Assembly: GCF_000243415.2 (NCBI RefSeq)
Contig: NZ_KI912270.1
Span: forward strand, 3,472,001 to 3,536,000
Origin: Mycolicibacterium tusciae JS617
GTDB lineage: Bacteria > Actinomycetota > Actinomycetes > Mycobacteriales > Mycobacteriaceae
Direction: 5' to 3'
DNA: 64,000 nucleotides
The translations under genes and the position numbers were made by a program. Positions 53,309-62,365 of the stretch are shown here, in pieces (position 1 is the first letter of the stretch; every line of letters begins with the position of its first letter). The notes under the pieces were generated by a model that was not told the DNA's origin, did no database searches, and was given only the letters and a program-made list of their open reading frames with translations.

Positions 53309-54796
53309 ATGACTTCGGAGCACTTCGACGCCGTAATCGTGGGCGCCGGTTTCGGGGGGATCGGTGCTGCCATCCAGCTCAAGCGGATGGGCTATGAGAA
53401 CTTTGTCATCGTGGACCGCGAGGATGATCTCGGCGGAACGTGGCACATCAACCGTTACCCGGGCCTGGCCGTCGACGTCCCGACGACCACCTACTCCTAC
53501 TTCTTCGAGCCGAACCCCAACTGGTCGCGACTCTTCTCCACCGGTGAGGAGATCAAGCAGTACGCCAACGCCGTGGCCGACAAGTACGACGTGCGCGCAC
53601 ACATGCGATTCAACACCAGTGTCGAGGGCGCCCGCTGGGACGAGGAGTCCAAAGCATGGTGTATCGCGCTGGCCGGCGGCGAGACCCTGACCGCGCGCTA
53701 CCTGATCACGGCCACCGGCTTTCTCTCCCAGCCGAAGACACCGGACATCCCTGGCATCAGCGGCTTCGCGGGCAAGGTCATCCACACCACGGCCTGGGAC
53801 GACAGCTATGACCTCAAGGGCAAGCGGGTCGGCATCATCGGTACCGGCGCCACCGCGGTGCAGCTCATTCCCGAGCTTGCCAAGAAAGCGGCGGACCTCA
53901 CCGTCTACCAGCGCACTGCGATCTGGGTAGTGCCCAAGCTTGACTTCCGCTTCTCCCAGCGTGCGAAGCGCCTCTTCGCACGAGTGCCGTTGGCGCAGCG
54001 GGCCATCCGTGCCTTCACCGACGCGCTCTACGAGTTCTTCGTTTTCGTCGAGCTCCATCAAGACAATGTCATCCTCCGGCGGCTCAATGTCGCGGCGGGC
54101 GACCTGTCCAAGACACACCGCATGTTGTCCGTTCGGGATCCGAAAGTGCGAGAGCAGTTGACACCCGATTATGACTTCGGTTGTAAGCGCCCGACGTTCT
54201 CGAACGACTACTACCGAATCTTCAACAAGCGCCATGTCCACCTTCAGGCCAGCGGGATCGAACGGGTGGAAGCTGACGCCATCATTTCCAGCGACGGCAC
54301 CAGGACGCCGATCGACACACTCGTACTCGCCACCGGATTCGACCTGTGGGAGGCCAACTTCCCCGCAATCGAGATCGTTGGCCGTGCAGGTCGTAACCTC
54401 GGGAAGTGGTGGCGCGACACCAGGTTCCAGGCGTATCAGGGTTTGACTGTGCCGTACTTCCCCAACTATCTGAGCATGGCCAGCCCCTACGCGTTCCTCG
54501 GGTTGAACTTCTTCAACACGGTGGAGTACCAGATGCGGCATATGGACCGGCTGTTCGGTGAGGTGAAGCGCCGCGGTGCCACGACGTTCGAAGTCACCGA
54601 GGACGCCAACACCCGCTATCTCGACCGGATGTCCGAGCTGATCGGTGATTCGGTGTTCATCCGCGGAAATTGCGCGACGTCGCGGTCGTATTACTTCGAC
54701 CCCAAGGGCGAGGCCAACCTGTTGCGTCCCCTGTCGACGCGCACCGCCATCAAGGAAGCCTCGGAGTACCCGCTGAGTGACTATCAGATTGCGTGA
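53309..54796 (+). CDS. Baeyer-Villiger-type flavin monooxygenase
   Basis: This 495-residue flavoprotein has an FAD motif GAGFGGIG (residues 12-19), the Baeyer-Villiger fingerprint FAGKVIHTTAW (154-164, FxGxxxHxxxW exact) and the NADPH motif GTGATAVQ (179-186). It probably inserts oxygen next to a ketone or oxidises sulphur, with NADPH and O2, as EthA-type enzymes do. The DoxX-like membrane protein gene follows after 19 nt, and a tandem-TetR regulator gene lies convergent; both may belong to one inducible unit. Confidence 0.93.
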   Translation: MTSEHFDAVIVGAGFGGIGAAIQLKRMGYENFVIVDREDDLGGTWHINRYPGLAVDVPTTTYSYFFEPNPNWSRLFSTGEEIKQYANAVADKYDVRAHMRFNTSVEGARWDEESKAWCIALAGGETLTARYLITATGFLSQPKTPDIPGISGFAGKVIHTTAWDDSYDLKGKRVGIIGTGATAVQLIPELAKKAADLTVYQRTAIWVVPKLDFRFSQRAKRLFARVPLAQRAIRAFTDALYEFFVFVELHQDNVILRRLNVAAGDLSKTHRMLSVRDPKVREQLTPDYDFGCKRPTFSNDYYRIFNKRHVHLQASGIERVEADAIISSDGTRTPIDTLVLATGFDLWEANFPAIEIVGRAGRNLGKWWRDTRFQAYQGLTVPYFPNYLSMASPYAFLGLNFFNTVEYQMRHMDRLFGEVKRRGATTFEVTEDANTRYLDRMSELIGDSVFIRGNCATSRSYYFDPKGEANLLRPLSTRTAIKEASEYPLSDYQIA

Positions 54797-54815
54797 TCAG
54801 AGAGGAATCCAAGCA

Positions 54816-55082
54816 GTGCCGAATGTGAATCCGCGTGGTGCGCAGATCGCAGGTCTGGCCCTTGCAGGTACGGGACTGGCCCACTTTGTCCGCCCGGAAC
54901 TCTTCGAGTCGATCACCAAGTCTGCGTTTCCGCGCAACACCCGCCAGAACATCTATCTCAACGGTGGCATCGAGACGGCACTGGGACTTGCCTTGGCCGC
55001 ACCGAAGACACGCCGGCTAGCGGCCGTCGGTGCGATCGGATACGTCGCTTACTTGGCGGGCAACGTCGCGCGTAATCGGTAG
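54816..55082 (+). CDS. Small DoxX-like membrane protein
   Basis: This 88-residue protein has hydrophobic segments at about 10-22, 48-60 and 65-80. The pattern GTGLAHFVRPELFESITKSAFP resembles the first part of DoxX-like proteins, though the match is by eye. GTG start with AGAGGA 9 nt upstream. The longer open frame from 54777 overlaps the monooxygenase. It is probably co-transcribed with the monooxygenase. It overlaps the convergent tandem-TetR gene by 34 nt. Confidence 0.72.
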   Translation: MPNVNPRGAQIAGLALAGTGLAHFVRPELFESITKSAFPRNTRQNIYLNGGIETALGLALAAPKTRRLAAVGAIGYVAYLAGNVARNR

Positions 55083-56290
55083 TGGCCCAACAGCGTCAGA
55101 TCGAGTAGGCGCTCCACCGTGGCCAAACTGAGCGTCGATCTCTCGTAGCGCATCAGGCGGCCCAGATCGATCACCAGTGACATCGCGGCGTGGACGGCGA
55201 ACCGCGCCTGTCCCGGTGTCCACTCCGGCCGCACCGCCACCACCAGCGCCACCCACGCCTCCACGGTGGAGCGCTGCATGTTGCGCAGAATCTTCTGGTC
55301 GCCCGCGGACATGTTGAGCCGCTCGCTGTAGTAGACGTACTCCAGCTCCGGCCGGTCGAAGGACCGCGCCACGTAGGCGTCGATCATGGCGGTCAGCGCT
55401 TCCTGTGGGTCATCGATCGTGGCCGTGATCGACGACGTGTCTGCCGACAGTCGATCGGCCGCCCTCCGGAATGCCGCCGCAAGGATGTCGCTCTTGCCGG
55501 AGAAGTACCGGTAGATCCCGGATACCGGCATCCCGACCGCTGCCGCGATGTCTTCCATGCCGGTGTCCCGATACCCGTTGAGGTTGAACAACCGCATCGA
55601 CTCGTCAAGCAGCGCTTCGTATCTCGATGATTCCGTCGCCGCCGAAATATCGGACTCGATGATGGCGTCGTCGTCGTGCGGGGCGGGTAGTTCGGCGGCG
55701 AGAACCGCGTCAGCGAGTTCGGCCAGCAGCGCCCGCACCTGGATGGCCGGCAGCTTGGCCCGGTGGTCGACGATGCTGCCCACCACGGAAAGGACCGCCG
55801 TGGAAAGCGTCCAGCGCTGCCTCGGCGTGAGCTCCGGGCGAATCACACGCAACGGTCGCTGAATTCGGTGATGAACGGTGCGCATTTGCGCTATCAAGGT
55901 GGCTTGGTCGTCGCCGCGCAGGTACCGGCCTTCCCACCGGTAGAGCCCGCCGGACTCCCGATTGGCCATCGCGGTGTCGATGAGCGAGGCGATGATCCGG
56001 CGCAGAACGGTGTGCGGATCTTCGATTGCGGCGTCATCAGCGAACTCGGTGCAATCCACCAGTTGCTGGCCGAGGCTGAGCACCGCGTCGCGGAAGAGTT
56101 CGTACTTCCCGGTGTAATGCCGGTACAGCGCCGGCGCGGAGATTCCCACCCGGGACGCAATCGCCTCCATGCTCACACCGTGAAAGCCCAGCGTGCTGAA
56201 CGCCTCGGCGGAAGCCCGAGCGATCTGCGCTTTGCGATCCTTGGGGCGGCGCCGAATCGTATCGCCACTTGCTGGCCGGGGGCGCGCCAT
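55049..56290 (-). CDS. Tandem TetR-family regulator (two TetR units in one chain)
   Basis: This 413-residue protein contains two complete TetR-type helix-turn-helix domains. The first (about 17-70) has AIASRVGISAPALYRHYTGK. The second (about 222-275) has DIAAAVGMPVSGIYRYFSGK. Each is followed by a helical ligand-type domain. Usual TetR proteins are about 200 residues and dimerise, so this one may be an internal pseudo-dimer. ATG 56290 (MARPRPASG) is chosen over TTG/GTG-like extensions to 56320. A palindrome lies 12 nt upstream, suggesting autoregulation; the monooxygenase pair is the likely target. Confidence 0.9.
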   Translation of the reverse strand: MARPRPASGDTIRRRPKDRKAQIARASAEAFSTLGFHGVSMEAIASRVGISAPALYRHYTGKYELFRDAVLSLGQQLVDCTEFADDAAIEDPHTVLRRIIASLIDTAMANRESGGLYRWEGRYLRGDDQATLIAQMRTVHHRIQRPLRVIRPELTPRQRWTLSTAVLSVVGSIVDHRAKLPAIQVRALLAELADAVLAAELPAPHDDDAIIESDISAATESSRYEALLDESMRLFNLNGYRDTGMEDIAAAVGMPVSGIYRYFSGKSDILAAAFRRAADRLSADTSSITATIDDPQEALTAMIDAYVARSFDRPELEYVYYSERLNMSAGDQKILRNMQRSTVEAWVALVVAVRPEWTPGQARFAVHAAMSLVIDLGRLMRYERSTLSLATVERLLDLTLLGHYRLRATLPAK

Positions 56291-56301
56291 GGCGACCACC
56301 A

Positions 56302-56313
56302 TAACGGACGTTA
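56302..56313. promoter_or_regulatory. Palindrome upstream of tandem-TetR gene
   Basis: TAACG-GA-CGTTA is a perfect inverted repeat 12 nt upstream of the tandem-TetR ATG, in the divergent space before the small membrane protein gene at 56395. Position and size suit an autoregulatory operator. Short palindromes are not rare in GC-rich DNA. Confidence 0.4.
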
Positions 56314-56394
56314 CGCACACATACTCACCGAGTCAGCCTCTAAAATCTCCACCAAACCCTCTCGGGCGCCGAGAAGGGTCATTAACATAAGGAC

Positions 56395-56619
56395 GTGCTC
56401 GGCGTGCTGCGCAAGCTCTTGAGCTTCAAGGTGACGGTCGGCGAGCTGATCACGGTGGGGCTGGTCGTCGGCACGCCGTATCTGATCGTCGGCGCCATCT
56501 GGTCGAGCACGCACACCGCTCACCTGAAGAGCATGGCCGGCCTGGACCTGGTGGTCTCTTACCTCGGATCGATCGTGTCATGGCCGGTTCTGCTCTTCGG
56601 CGACATCTGCATGACATGA
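56395..56619 (+). CDS. Small membrane protein, unknown function (1)
   Basis: This 74-residue protein has two hydrophobic segments (about residues 16-36 and 48-70), separated by a polar loop SSTHTAHLKSM. No family is recognised. Start at GTG 56395; the purine stretch GAAGGG is about 20 nt upstream and AAGGA lies too close, so the start is uncertain. It is followed 13 nt later by another small membrane protein gene, and the two probably form a unit. It is divergent from the tandem-TetR gene. Confidence 0.6.
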   Translation: MLGVLRKLLSFKVTVGELITVGLVVGTPYLIVGAIWSSTHTAHLKSMAGLDLVVSYLGSIVSWPVLLFGDICMT

Positions 56620-56632
56620 ACGGGGGAACACG

Positions 56633-56974
56633 TTGCAGAAGCATCACCATCGCCTGGCCTACACCGGGATCGCCGCCGCGACCGTACTGGCGTTCGGACT
56701 CCTGGCCCTGAACTTCCCGGTCTTCCTCGATGCCTATGACCAGTGGGGCTTTCAGATCAAGTGCGGGACGGGATACCTCACCGATCTGACCCAGGCCGCC
56801 GCCAGCGTCGGCGATCGCAACTTCGTCGACGAGTGCGAAGGCGCGCTGCTGGTGAGGCGCATGTGGACCGTCCCACTCGTCGTGATCGGCGCGGCAGTTG
56901 GCCTTGTCGTCCTGGTCGCATCCGCGACGGCTTCAGCCCGTGAGTCCCTGATGGCGCATCGCGAGAACGCCTGA
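56633..56974 (+). CDS. Small membrane protein, unknown function (2)
   Basis: This 113-residue protein has two hydrophobic segments (about 10-30 and 80-100). The loop between them contains two cysteines (IKCGTGYL and VDECEGALL), so it may form an extracytoplasmic disulphide. It starts at TTG with GGGGGA upstream, a rare but used start in actinobacteria. No family is recognised. It is probably co-transcribed with the small membrane protein gene just before it. It precedes the LuxR-type regulator by 50 nt. Confidence 0.6.
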   Translation: MQKHHHRLAYTGIAAATVLAFGLLALNFPVFLDAYDQWGFQIKCGTGYLTDLTQAAASVGDRNFVDECEGALLVRRMWTVPLVVIGAAVGLVVLVASATASARESLMAHRENA

Positions 56975-57024
56975 CCCTCGCGGCCGGATCGGCTGATGTC
57001 GCGCCGAGGCCATGGGCGGCTGCG

Positions 57025-59793
57025 ATGATGCAGCCCATGCGCGTCTCCACGCCGGGCCGCTCGGTGGAGTTGGCCGTGGTCTCGGACTTTGTTGCGTCGG
57101 CGAAGTCAGAGCCAACGGGGCTGGTTATCGAGGGTGATGCGGGGATCGGCAAGACCACGGTGTGGCTGGCCTGCGTCGAACGTGCCGCGACCGAAGGGTT
57201 TCGGGTGCTGTCCGCCCGGGTCGGCCAGGCCGAGTCGGTGCTCGCGTACGCGACCGTGGCCGACCTGATCAGCGACGTCGAATCGGAGGTTTTCGACGGG
57301 CTGCCCGACGTGCAACGTGGCGCTCTGTCTCGGATACTGCAGCGAACCGACGACTACGGTTCGGAAACCGGCCCATGGGTAGCGGCTGCGGCCTTCATGT
57401 CGGTCATACAGGCTCTCACCGAGCTGTCTCCGGTGCTCTTGGCCATCGACGACGTCCAGTGGCTCGACTCGTCGAGTCGTGCGGCCGTGGAGTTCGCGAT
57501 ACGCCGCCTGGGCGGCCGTTTCGGAGTCGTTGTCACCGAACGCACCGATTCCGATCAGACGATCGCCGCGGGTTGGCTCCAAGTCAGCCGGCCCGACGGT
57601 GTCGCCCGGATTCGGGTGACCCCGATGAGCCTTGGCGCGTTGCACGAGGTCATCTCTGCTCGGCTCGGCCGGTCGCTCCCACGACCCACAATGGTCCGGA
57701 TCGCGGAGGTGTCGGGCGGAAACCCTTTCTACGCACTGGAACTCGCCCGGGCGGCTGTCGGCGGGTCGGGCGTCCACGACGCCGCGTTGCCTGCGACGCT
57801 GGGCGACCTGGTTCGCGACAGAACGCAGCGCTACAGCCCTGACACTCAAGAGGTCCTGCTGGCCGCGGCCTGCGTCGCCAGCCCCACGGTCGAACTCACG
57901 GGGGCGGCCTCGGGCCTGCCCAACGCAAAGGTCGTCGACCTCCTCGAGCGGCCCGAACTCGACGGCCTACTCAGCATCGACGGTAACCGGCTGCGGTTCT
58001 CCCATCCCCTCTTGGCCCGAAGTGTCTACACCCACGCGACGGCGGCGCAGCGCCGCCGGATGCACCGCGCACTGGCCGAAGTCGAACCACAACCCGAACT
58101 CAAAGCCCGGCACCTTGCGCTGAGCAGCACCAGCGCAGACGACGAGGTGTTGCAGTCGCTCGACGCGGCCGCCGAGGTGGCACGCCGACGCGGCGCTCCC
58201 TCGGCGGCGGCCGAACTCGTCGACCTCGCGAGGCGGCTGGGCGGAGACGATGTGACGCGCCGGTTGAGGGCGGCCGCAGATCATTTTCAAGCGGGAGACA
58301 CCACGGCGGCACAGCCACTCCTCGAGTCCGCACTCGAGGAGTTGGAATCGGGATTCATGCGTGCCATCGCGCTGCTGATGCTCGGCGGCATCCTCATCTA
58401 CGAGAATGCCTTTGCCGAAGCCGAGCGCACGCTCACCGAAGCGGTCCAACATGCCGAGGCCACACCCGCGCTGAAGGTGCGGCTGCTGATGCCGCTGGCG
58501 TTCGCTCAGGGGCTGGCGCACTTCCGGCACGACGAACAATTGGCCACGGCACGTGAGGCAGTGACCGTGGCGGAGGCACACGGAACGCCGTCCGACCTGA
58601 GCCAGGCGCTGGCCCAGCTGGTCAATTTGTCGTTCATGGCCGGTGACCCTTTGGACGAAGAGAACTTGCAAAAGGCCCTTGAGCTCGAGGACCTCACCGC
58701 CGATGTCTCCGTGCAATTTTCCGCAACAGTCATCGACGGCCTGCTGTCGGCATACTGCGGGCGATTCGACAAGGCGGAAACGACGCTGTCTGTCATGCGG
58801 CGCCACTTTCACGAACGTGGCGCCGAGCGGGATCTCATGGCCATCGCCGGTTACCGAGCGATAGTGGCGATGTTGCGTGGCAGATTCGACGATGCGGCAG
58901 AGCTAGCCGAGGAAGCCCTGGAACGCTCGGAACAACTCGGCGGCAACAACATCAACGTGATCCCGCTGTCAGTTCGCGCACAGATCCATGCTTATACGGG
59001 CCGCGAAGACGAAGCGCGACGCGATGCCACAACCGCGCTCGAAGCAGCGCAACGATTGAAGATCGTGAGCATGACAGCATGGCCGATCATGACGATGGCC
59101 TTTCTCGATGTCGCCAAGGGTGACTACGTTGCGGCGCTCACGACGTGGGGGCCACTGCTCGACGAGCTTCGAGGTCGTCCGAACGCCGACCCCGTGAACG
59201 CCTTCGGATTGCCCGATGCCATCGAGGCGATGGTCGGCCTTGGCCGACTTGAGGAAGCAGAGCAGTGGCTCGAGCCCTGGGAAGCGCACGGCAAGCGCGT
59301 GGACCGGGCATGGGTACTGGCGGTTAGCGCCCGCAGCCGCGGCCTATTGCTTGCAGCGCGAGGCGATCTCGACGGCGCAACCGAATGCGCCGAACGCTCG
59401 ATGCAAGAATACGAACGGCTACCGATGCCATTCGAACGGGCACGCACGCAGCTGCTGCTAGGCCAGCTGTATCGACGAAAAAGACAGAAGCAGAAGGCAG
59501 TTGACACCCTGACCGAAACGCTGCAGACGTTCGAGAAGCTCGGTGCCCGGGTGTGGGCTCAACGCGCCAGGGCCGAGCTGTCGCGGATAAACGTCGGCCG
59601 CGTGCAGGACGTCGAGCTGACGTCGTCGGAACAACGGGTGGCGGATCTGGCCGCAACCGGAATGACGAACCGCGACATCGCGGCCGCGTTGTTCATCAGC
59701 CCCAAGACCGTCGAGCACCATATCGGCCGGATCTACCGCAAGCTGCGTATCCGGTCTCGCGCCGAGCTGGGGCGACGGATGCGCGATCAGTGA
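57025..59793 (+). CDS. Large LuxR-family (LAL) ATPase regulator
   Basis: This 922-residue regulator has an N-terminal AAA/STAND ATPase (Walker A GDAGIGKTT at 37-45, Walker B LLAIDDVQWLD near 140), a long region of TPR-like helical repeats (about 350-850) and a C-terminal LuxR helix-turn-helix (LTSSEQRVADLAATGMTNRD in part, FISPKTVEHHIGRIYRKL). LAL/MalT-type proteins switch on target genes when a ligand binds. It overlaps the APC permease gene by 4 nt (GTGA), so the permeases that follow are its likely partners or targets. Confidence 0.93.
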   Translation: MMQPMRVSTPGRSVELAVVSDFVASAKSEPTGLVIEGDAGIGKTTVWLACVERAATEGFRVLSARVGQAESVLAYATVADLISDVESEVFDGLPDVQRGALSRILQRTDDYGSETGPWVAAAAFMSVIQALTELSPVLLAIDDVQWLDSSSRAAVEFAIRRLGGRFGVVVTERTDSDQTIAAGWLQVSRPDGVARIRVTPMSLGALHEVISARLGRSLPRPTMVRIAEVSGGNPFYALELARAAVGGSGVHDAALPATLGDLVRDRTQRYSPDTQEVLLAAACVASPTVELTGAASGLPNAKVVDLLERPELDGLLSIDGNRLRFSHPLLARSVYTHATAAQRRRMHRALAEVEPQPELKARHLALSSTSADDEVLQSLDAAAEVARRRGAPSAAAELVDLARRLGGDDVTRRLRAAADHFQAGDTTAAQPLLESALEELESGFMRAIALLMLGGILIYENAFAEAERTLTEAVQHAEATPALKVRLLMPLAFAQGLAHFRHDEQLATAREAVTVAEAHGTPSDLSQALAQLVNLSFMAGDPLDEENLQKALELEDLTADVSVQFSATVIDGLLSAYCGRFDKAETTLSVMRRHFHERGAERDLMAIAGYRAIVAMLRGRFDDAAELAEEALERSEQLGGNNINVIPLSVRAQIHAYTGREDEARRDATTALEAAQRLKIVSMTAWPIMTMAFLDVAKGDYVAALTTWGPLLDELRGRPNADPVNAFGLPDAIEAMVGLGRLEEAEQWLEPWEAHGKRVDRAWVLAVSARSRGLLLAARGDLDGATECAERSMQEYERLPMPFERARTQLLLGQLYRRKRQKQKAVDTLTETLQTFEKLGARVWAQRARAELSRINVGRVQDVELTSSEQRVADLAATGMTNRDIAAALFISPKTVEHHIGRIYRKLRIRSRAELGRRMRDQ

Positions 59794-61052
59794 CACCCGT
59801 CGGCCCCGAACCGGAACTGCACCGGCGGCTCGGCACATTCGACGCCGTCACGATTGGTCTGGGCTCGATGCTGGGGGCGGGCATCTTCGTCGCACTGGCC
59901 CCGGCCGCGGCGGCCGCCGGGACCGGTCTGCTCATCGGTCTCGGTATCGCCGCCGTCGTCGCGTACTGCAATGCCACTTCCTCGGCTCGGTTGGCCGCGA
60001 GGTACCCGCAGTCCGGCGGCACCTACGTGTACGGCAGAGAACGCCTCGGCGAGTTCTGGGGCTACACGGCCGGCTGGAGCTTCGTCGTCGGCAAGACCGC
60101 GTCCTGCGCGGCGATGGCGCTCACCGTCGGGTACTACGTATGGCCAGGGCAGGCCCATGCCGTCGCGGTCGCGGCGGTAGTGGCACTGACGACACTGAAC
60201 TACACCGGCATTCAGAAGTCCGCGCTGCTGACCCGCGCCATCGTCGCCGTGGTCCTTGCCGTACTCGCCACGGTGGTGATCGTCATCGGTGGCTTCGGCA
60301 ATGCGGATATCGCACGGATCGGCATCGGCACCGACATCTCCGCGGGTGGAGTGCTACAGGCGGCGGGCCTGCTGTTCTTCGCTTTCGCCGGCTACGCACG
60401 GATCGCCACCCTCGGCGAGGAGGTGCGCGATCCGGCCAGGACGATCCCGCGCGCCATCCCGATCGCGCTGACCATCGCTCTGGTGGTCTACGGCGTGGTC
60501 GCCGTCGCGGTGATCGCCGAATTAGGCAGTGACACCTTGGCTTTAGCGACAGCTCCGCTCGCCGATGCGGTGGCCGCTGCGGGGTTCTCGGTCCTCGAGC
60601 CGGTGGTCCGCTCGGGGGCCGCCGTGGCCGCGCTCGGGTCACTGCTGGCTCTGGTTCTCGGCGTATCGCGAACGACCCTGGCGATGGCACGCGACCACCA
60701 TCTCCCGCACGCGCTGGCCGCGGTGCATCCGCGGTTCGGCAGCCCGCACCACGCCGAGATTGCCGTCGGCGTCGTGGTGGCTGTCGCAGCGGCGGTGGTC
60801 GACGTCCGTGACGCAATCGGATTCTCGTCGTTCGCCGTGCTGCTGTACTACGCGATCGCCAACGCATCGGCGTGGACGCTGGAGCCGCTCCGCCGGCGAC
60901 ATAGGGCCTCAGCGTCACGGGTCATCGCGGGCCTAGGTCTCGCGGGCTGCCTGCTGCTCGCGTTCACGCTGCCCCTGCCGTCGGTGATCTTGGGCTCTGG
61001 TGTGGTCGCCGTCGGCGCGGTTGCCTACGGTCTTAGAGCATGGCGTTCCTGA
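59790..61052 (+). CDS. APC-family amino acid/amine permease
   Basis: This 420-residue transporter has about 12 hydrophobic segments. The first carries the APC hallmark GLGSMLGAGIFVAL (GxG substrate loop), and the pair YPQSGGTYVYGRERLGE and FAFAGYARIATLGEEVRDPARTIPRAI matches amino acid/polyamine/organocation permeases. GTG start overlaps the LAL regulator stop by 4 nt; the next permease overlaps by 13 nt. The substrate is unknown. The upstream open frame from 59553 is inside the regulator. Confidence 0.92.
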   Translation: MTPVGPEPELHRRLGTFDAVTIGLGSMLGAGIFVALAPAAAAAGTGLLIGLGIAAVVAYCNATSSARLAARYPQSGGTYVYGRERLGEFWGYTAGWSFVVGKTASCAAMALTVGYYVWPGQAHAVAVAAVVALTTLNYTGIQKSALLTRAIVAVVLAVLATVVIVIGGFGNADIARIGIGTDISAGGVLQAAGLLFFAFAGYARIATLGEEVRDPARTIPRAIPIALTIALVVYGVVAVAVIAELGSDTLALATAPLADAVAAAGFSVLEPVVRSGAAVAALGSLLALVLGVSRTTLAMARDHHLPHALAAVHPRFGSPHHAEIAVGVVVAVAAAVVDVRDAIGFSSFAVLLYYAIANASAWTLEPLRRRHRASASRVIAGLGLAGCLLLAFTLPLPSVILGSGVVAVGAVAYGLRAWRS

Positions 61053-62365
61053 CACGGCCTTCGTCGTTCAAATGGACTCCGCTGTTCAAATGGCGGAAGG
61101 TCGACGCGCGTGCCGACGACGACTTCGTCGTCGCGCCTGACGAACGGCTCGACTGGTTTCGCACCATCGGCCTCGGCGCGCAACACGTCGTCGCCATGTT
61201 CGGCGCCACCTTCCTCGTGCCGGTGCTCACCGGCTTCCCGCCGGCAACCACCCTGCTGTTCTCCGGCATCGGCACGGTGCTGTTCCTGCTGATCACGGGC
61301 AACCGGTTGCCGAGCTATCTCGGGTCGAGCTTCTCGGTGATCGCTCCGGTCACCGCAGCAGTCGCGTCGAACGGCACCGGCAGCGCGCTGGGAGGCCTGG
61401 TCGCGGTCGGTCTCGCCCTTGTTTTCATCGGGGCGGTCGTTCATTTCGTCGGCACGCACTGGATCGATGCGACGTTGCCACCGGTGGTCACCGGTGCGAT
61501 TGTTGCCCTTATCGGTTTCAACCTCGCACCCGCCGCGAAGTCGAACTTCGAGAAGGGCCCGCTCCTGGCCATCGTCACCCTGGTGCTGTTGGTGGCGACA
61601 CTGGCGTTCTTTCGCGGCATCATCGGCCGGCTTGCGATCTTCATCGCGGTTTTCGCCGGGTACATGCTGGCGCTGGTCCTCGGCGACGTCGACACCTCCG
61701 GCATCAGGTCGGCACCGTGGCTAGGCCTGCCCGAGTTTCAGACCCCGACGTTCACGTTGGCGGTGCTGCCCATGTTCCTGCCCGCCGTCATCGCCCTGGT
61801 CGCCGAGAACATCGGCCATGTCAAGTCCGTCGGCCAGATGACGGGCACCGATGTCGACCCGGTGACCGGCCGCGCGCTGGTCGCCGACGGGGTGGCCACG
61901 ACGCTGGCCGGTTTCGGCGGGGGTTCGGCGACCACCACGTACGCGGAGAACATCGGGGTGATGGCCGCCACCCGGGTCTATTCGACAGCGGCCTATTGGG
62001 TTGCCGCAGCGGTCGCCATCCTGCTGTCGCTGTGCCCGAAGGTCGGCGCCGCGATCTCTGCCGTACCCCCCGGCGTACTCGGCGGGGCGACGGTCGTGCT
62101 CTACGGATTGGTCGGTGTGCTCGGAGTACGGATCTGGCTGACCAACCGAGTGGATTTCGCAAAGCCCCTGAACCAGATGACCGCAGCCATCCCGCTGATC
62201 ATCGGTATCGCCGACTTCACCTGGCATGCAGGAAATTTGACGTTCACCGGGATCGCACTGGGATCGATCGCCGCCCTGGTCGTATATCACGGTATGCGGC
62301 TGCTGGGCTTTAGGCGGACTAGGGAGCGCTCCGATGCCGCTGATCCCGCAGCGGAACTCCGTTGA
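61040..62365 (+). CDS. Uracil/xanthine permease (NCS2, UraA-like)
   Basis: This 441-residue transporter of the nucleobase-cation symport-2 family has the motifs GAQHVVAMFGATFLVPVLTGF near the N-terminus, VIALVAENIGHVKSVGQM, and GFGGGSATTTYAENIGVMA, which contain the UraA-type glutamates. It imports uracil, xanthine or a related base with a cation. It begins 13 nt inside the APC gene, so it is in the LAL-APC operon. Its 3' end overlaps the M28 peptidase gene by 47 nt. Confidence 0.93.
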   Translation: MAFLTRPSSFKWTPLFKWRKVDARADDDFVVAPDERLDWFRTIGLGAQHVVAMFGATFLVPVLTGFPPATTLLFSGIGTVLFLLITGNRLPSYLGSSFSVIAPVTAAVASNGTGSALGGLVAVGLALVFIGAVVHFVGTHWIDATLPPVVTGAIVALIGFNLAPAAKSNFEKGPLLAIVTLVLLVATLAFFRGIIGRLAIFIAVFAGYMLALVLGDVDTSGIRSAPWLGLPEFQTPTFTLAVLPMFLPAVIALVAENIGHVKSVGQMTGTDVDPVTGRALVADGVATTLAGFGGGSATTTYAENIGVMAATRVYSTAAYWVAAAVAILLSLCPKVGAAISAVPPGVLGGATVVLYGLVGVLGVRIWLTNRVDFAKPLNQMTAAIPLIIGIADFTWHAGNLTFTGIALGSIAALVVYHGMRLLGFRRTRERSDAADPAAELR

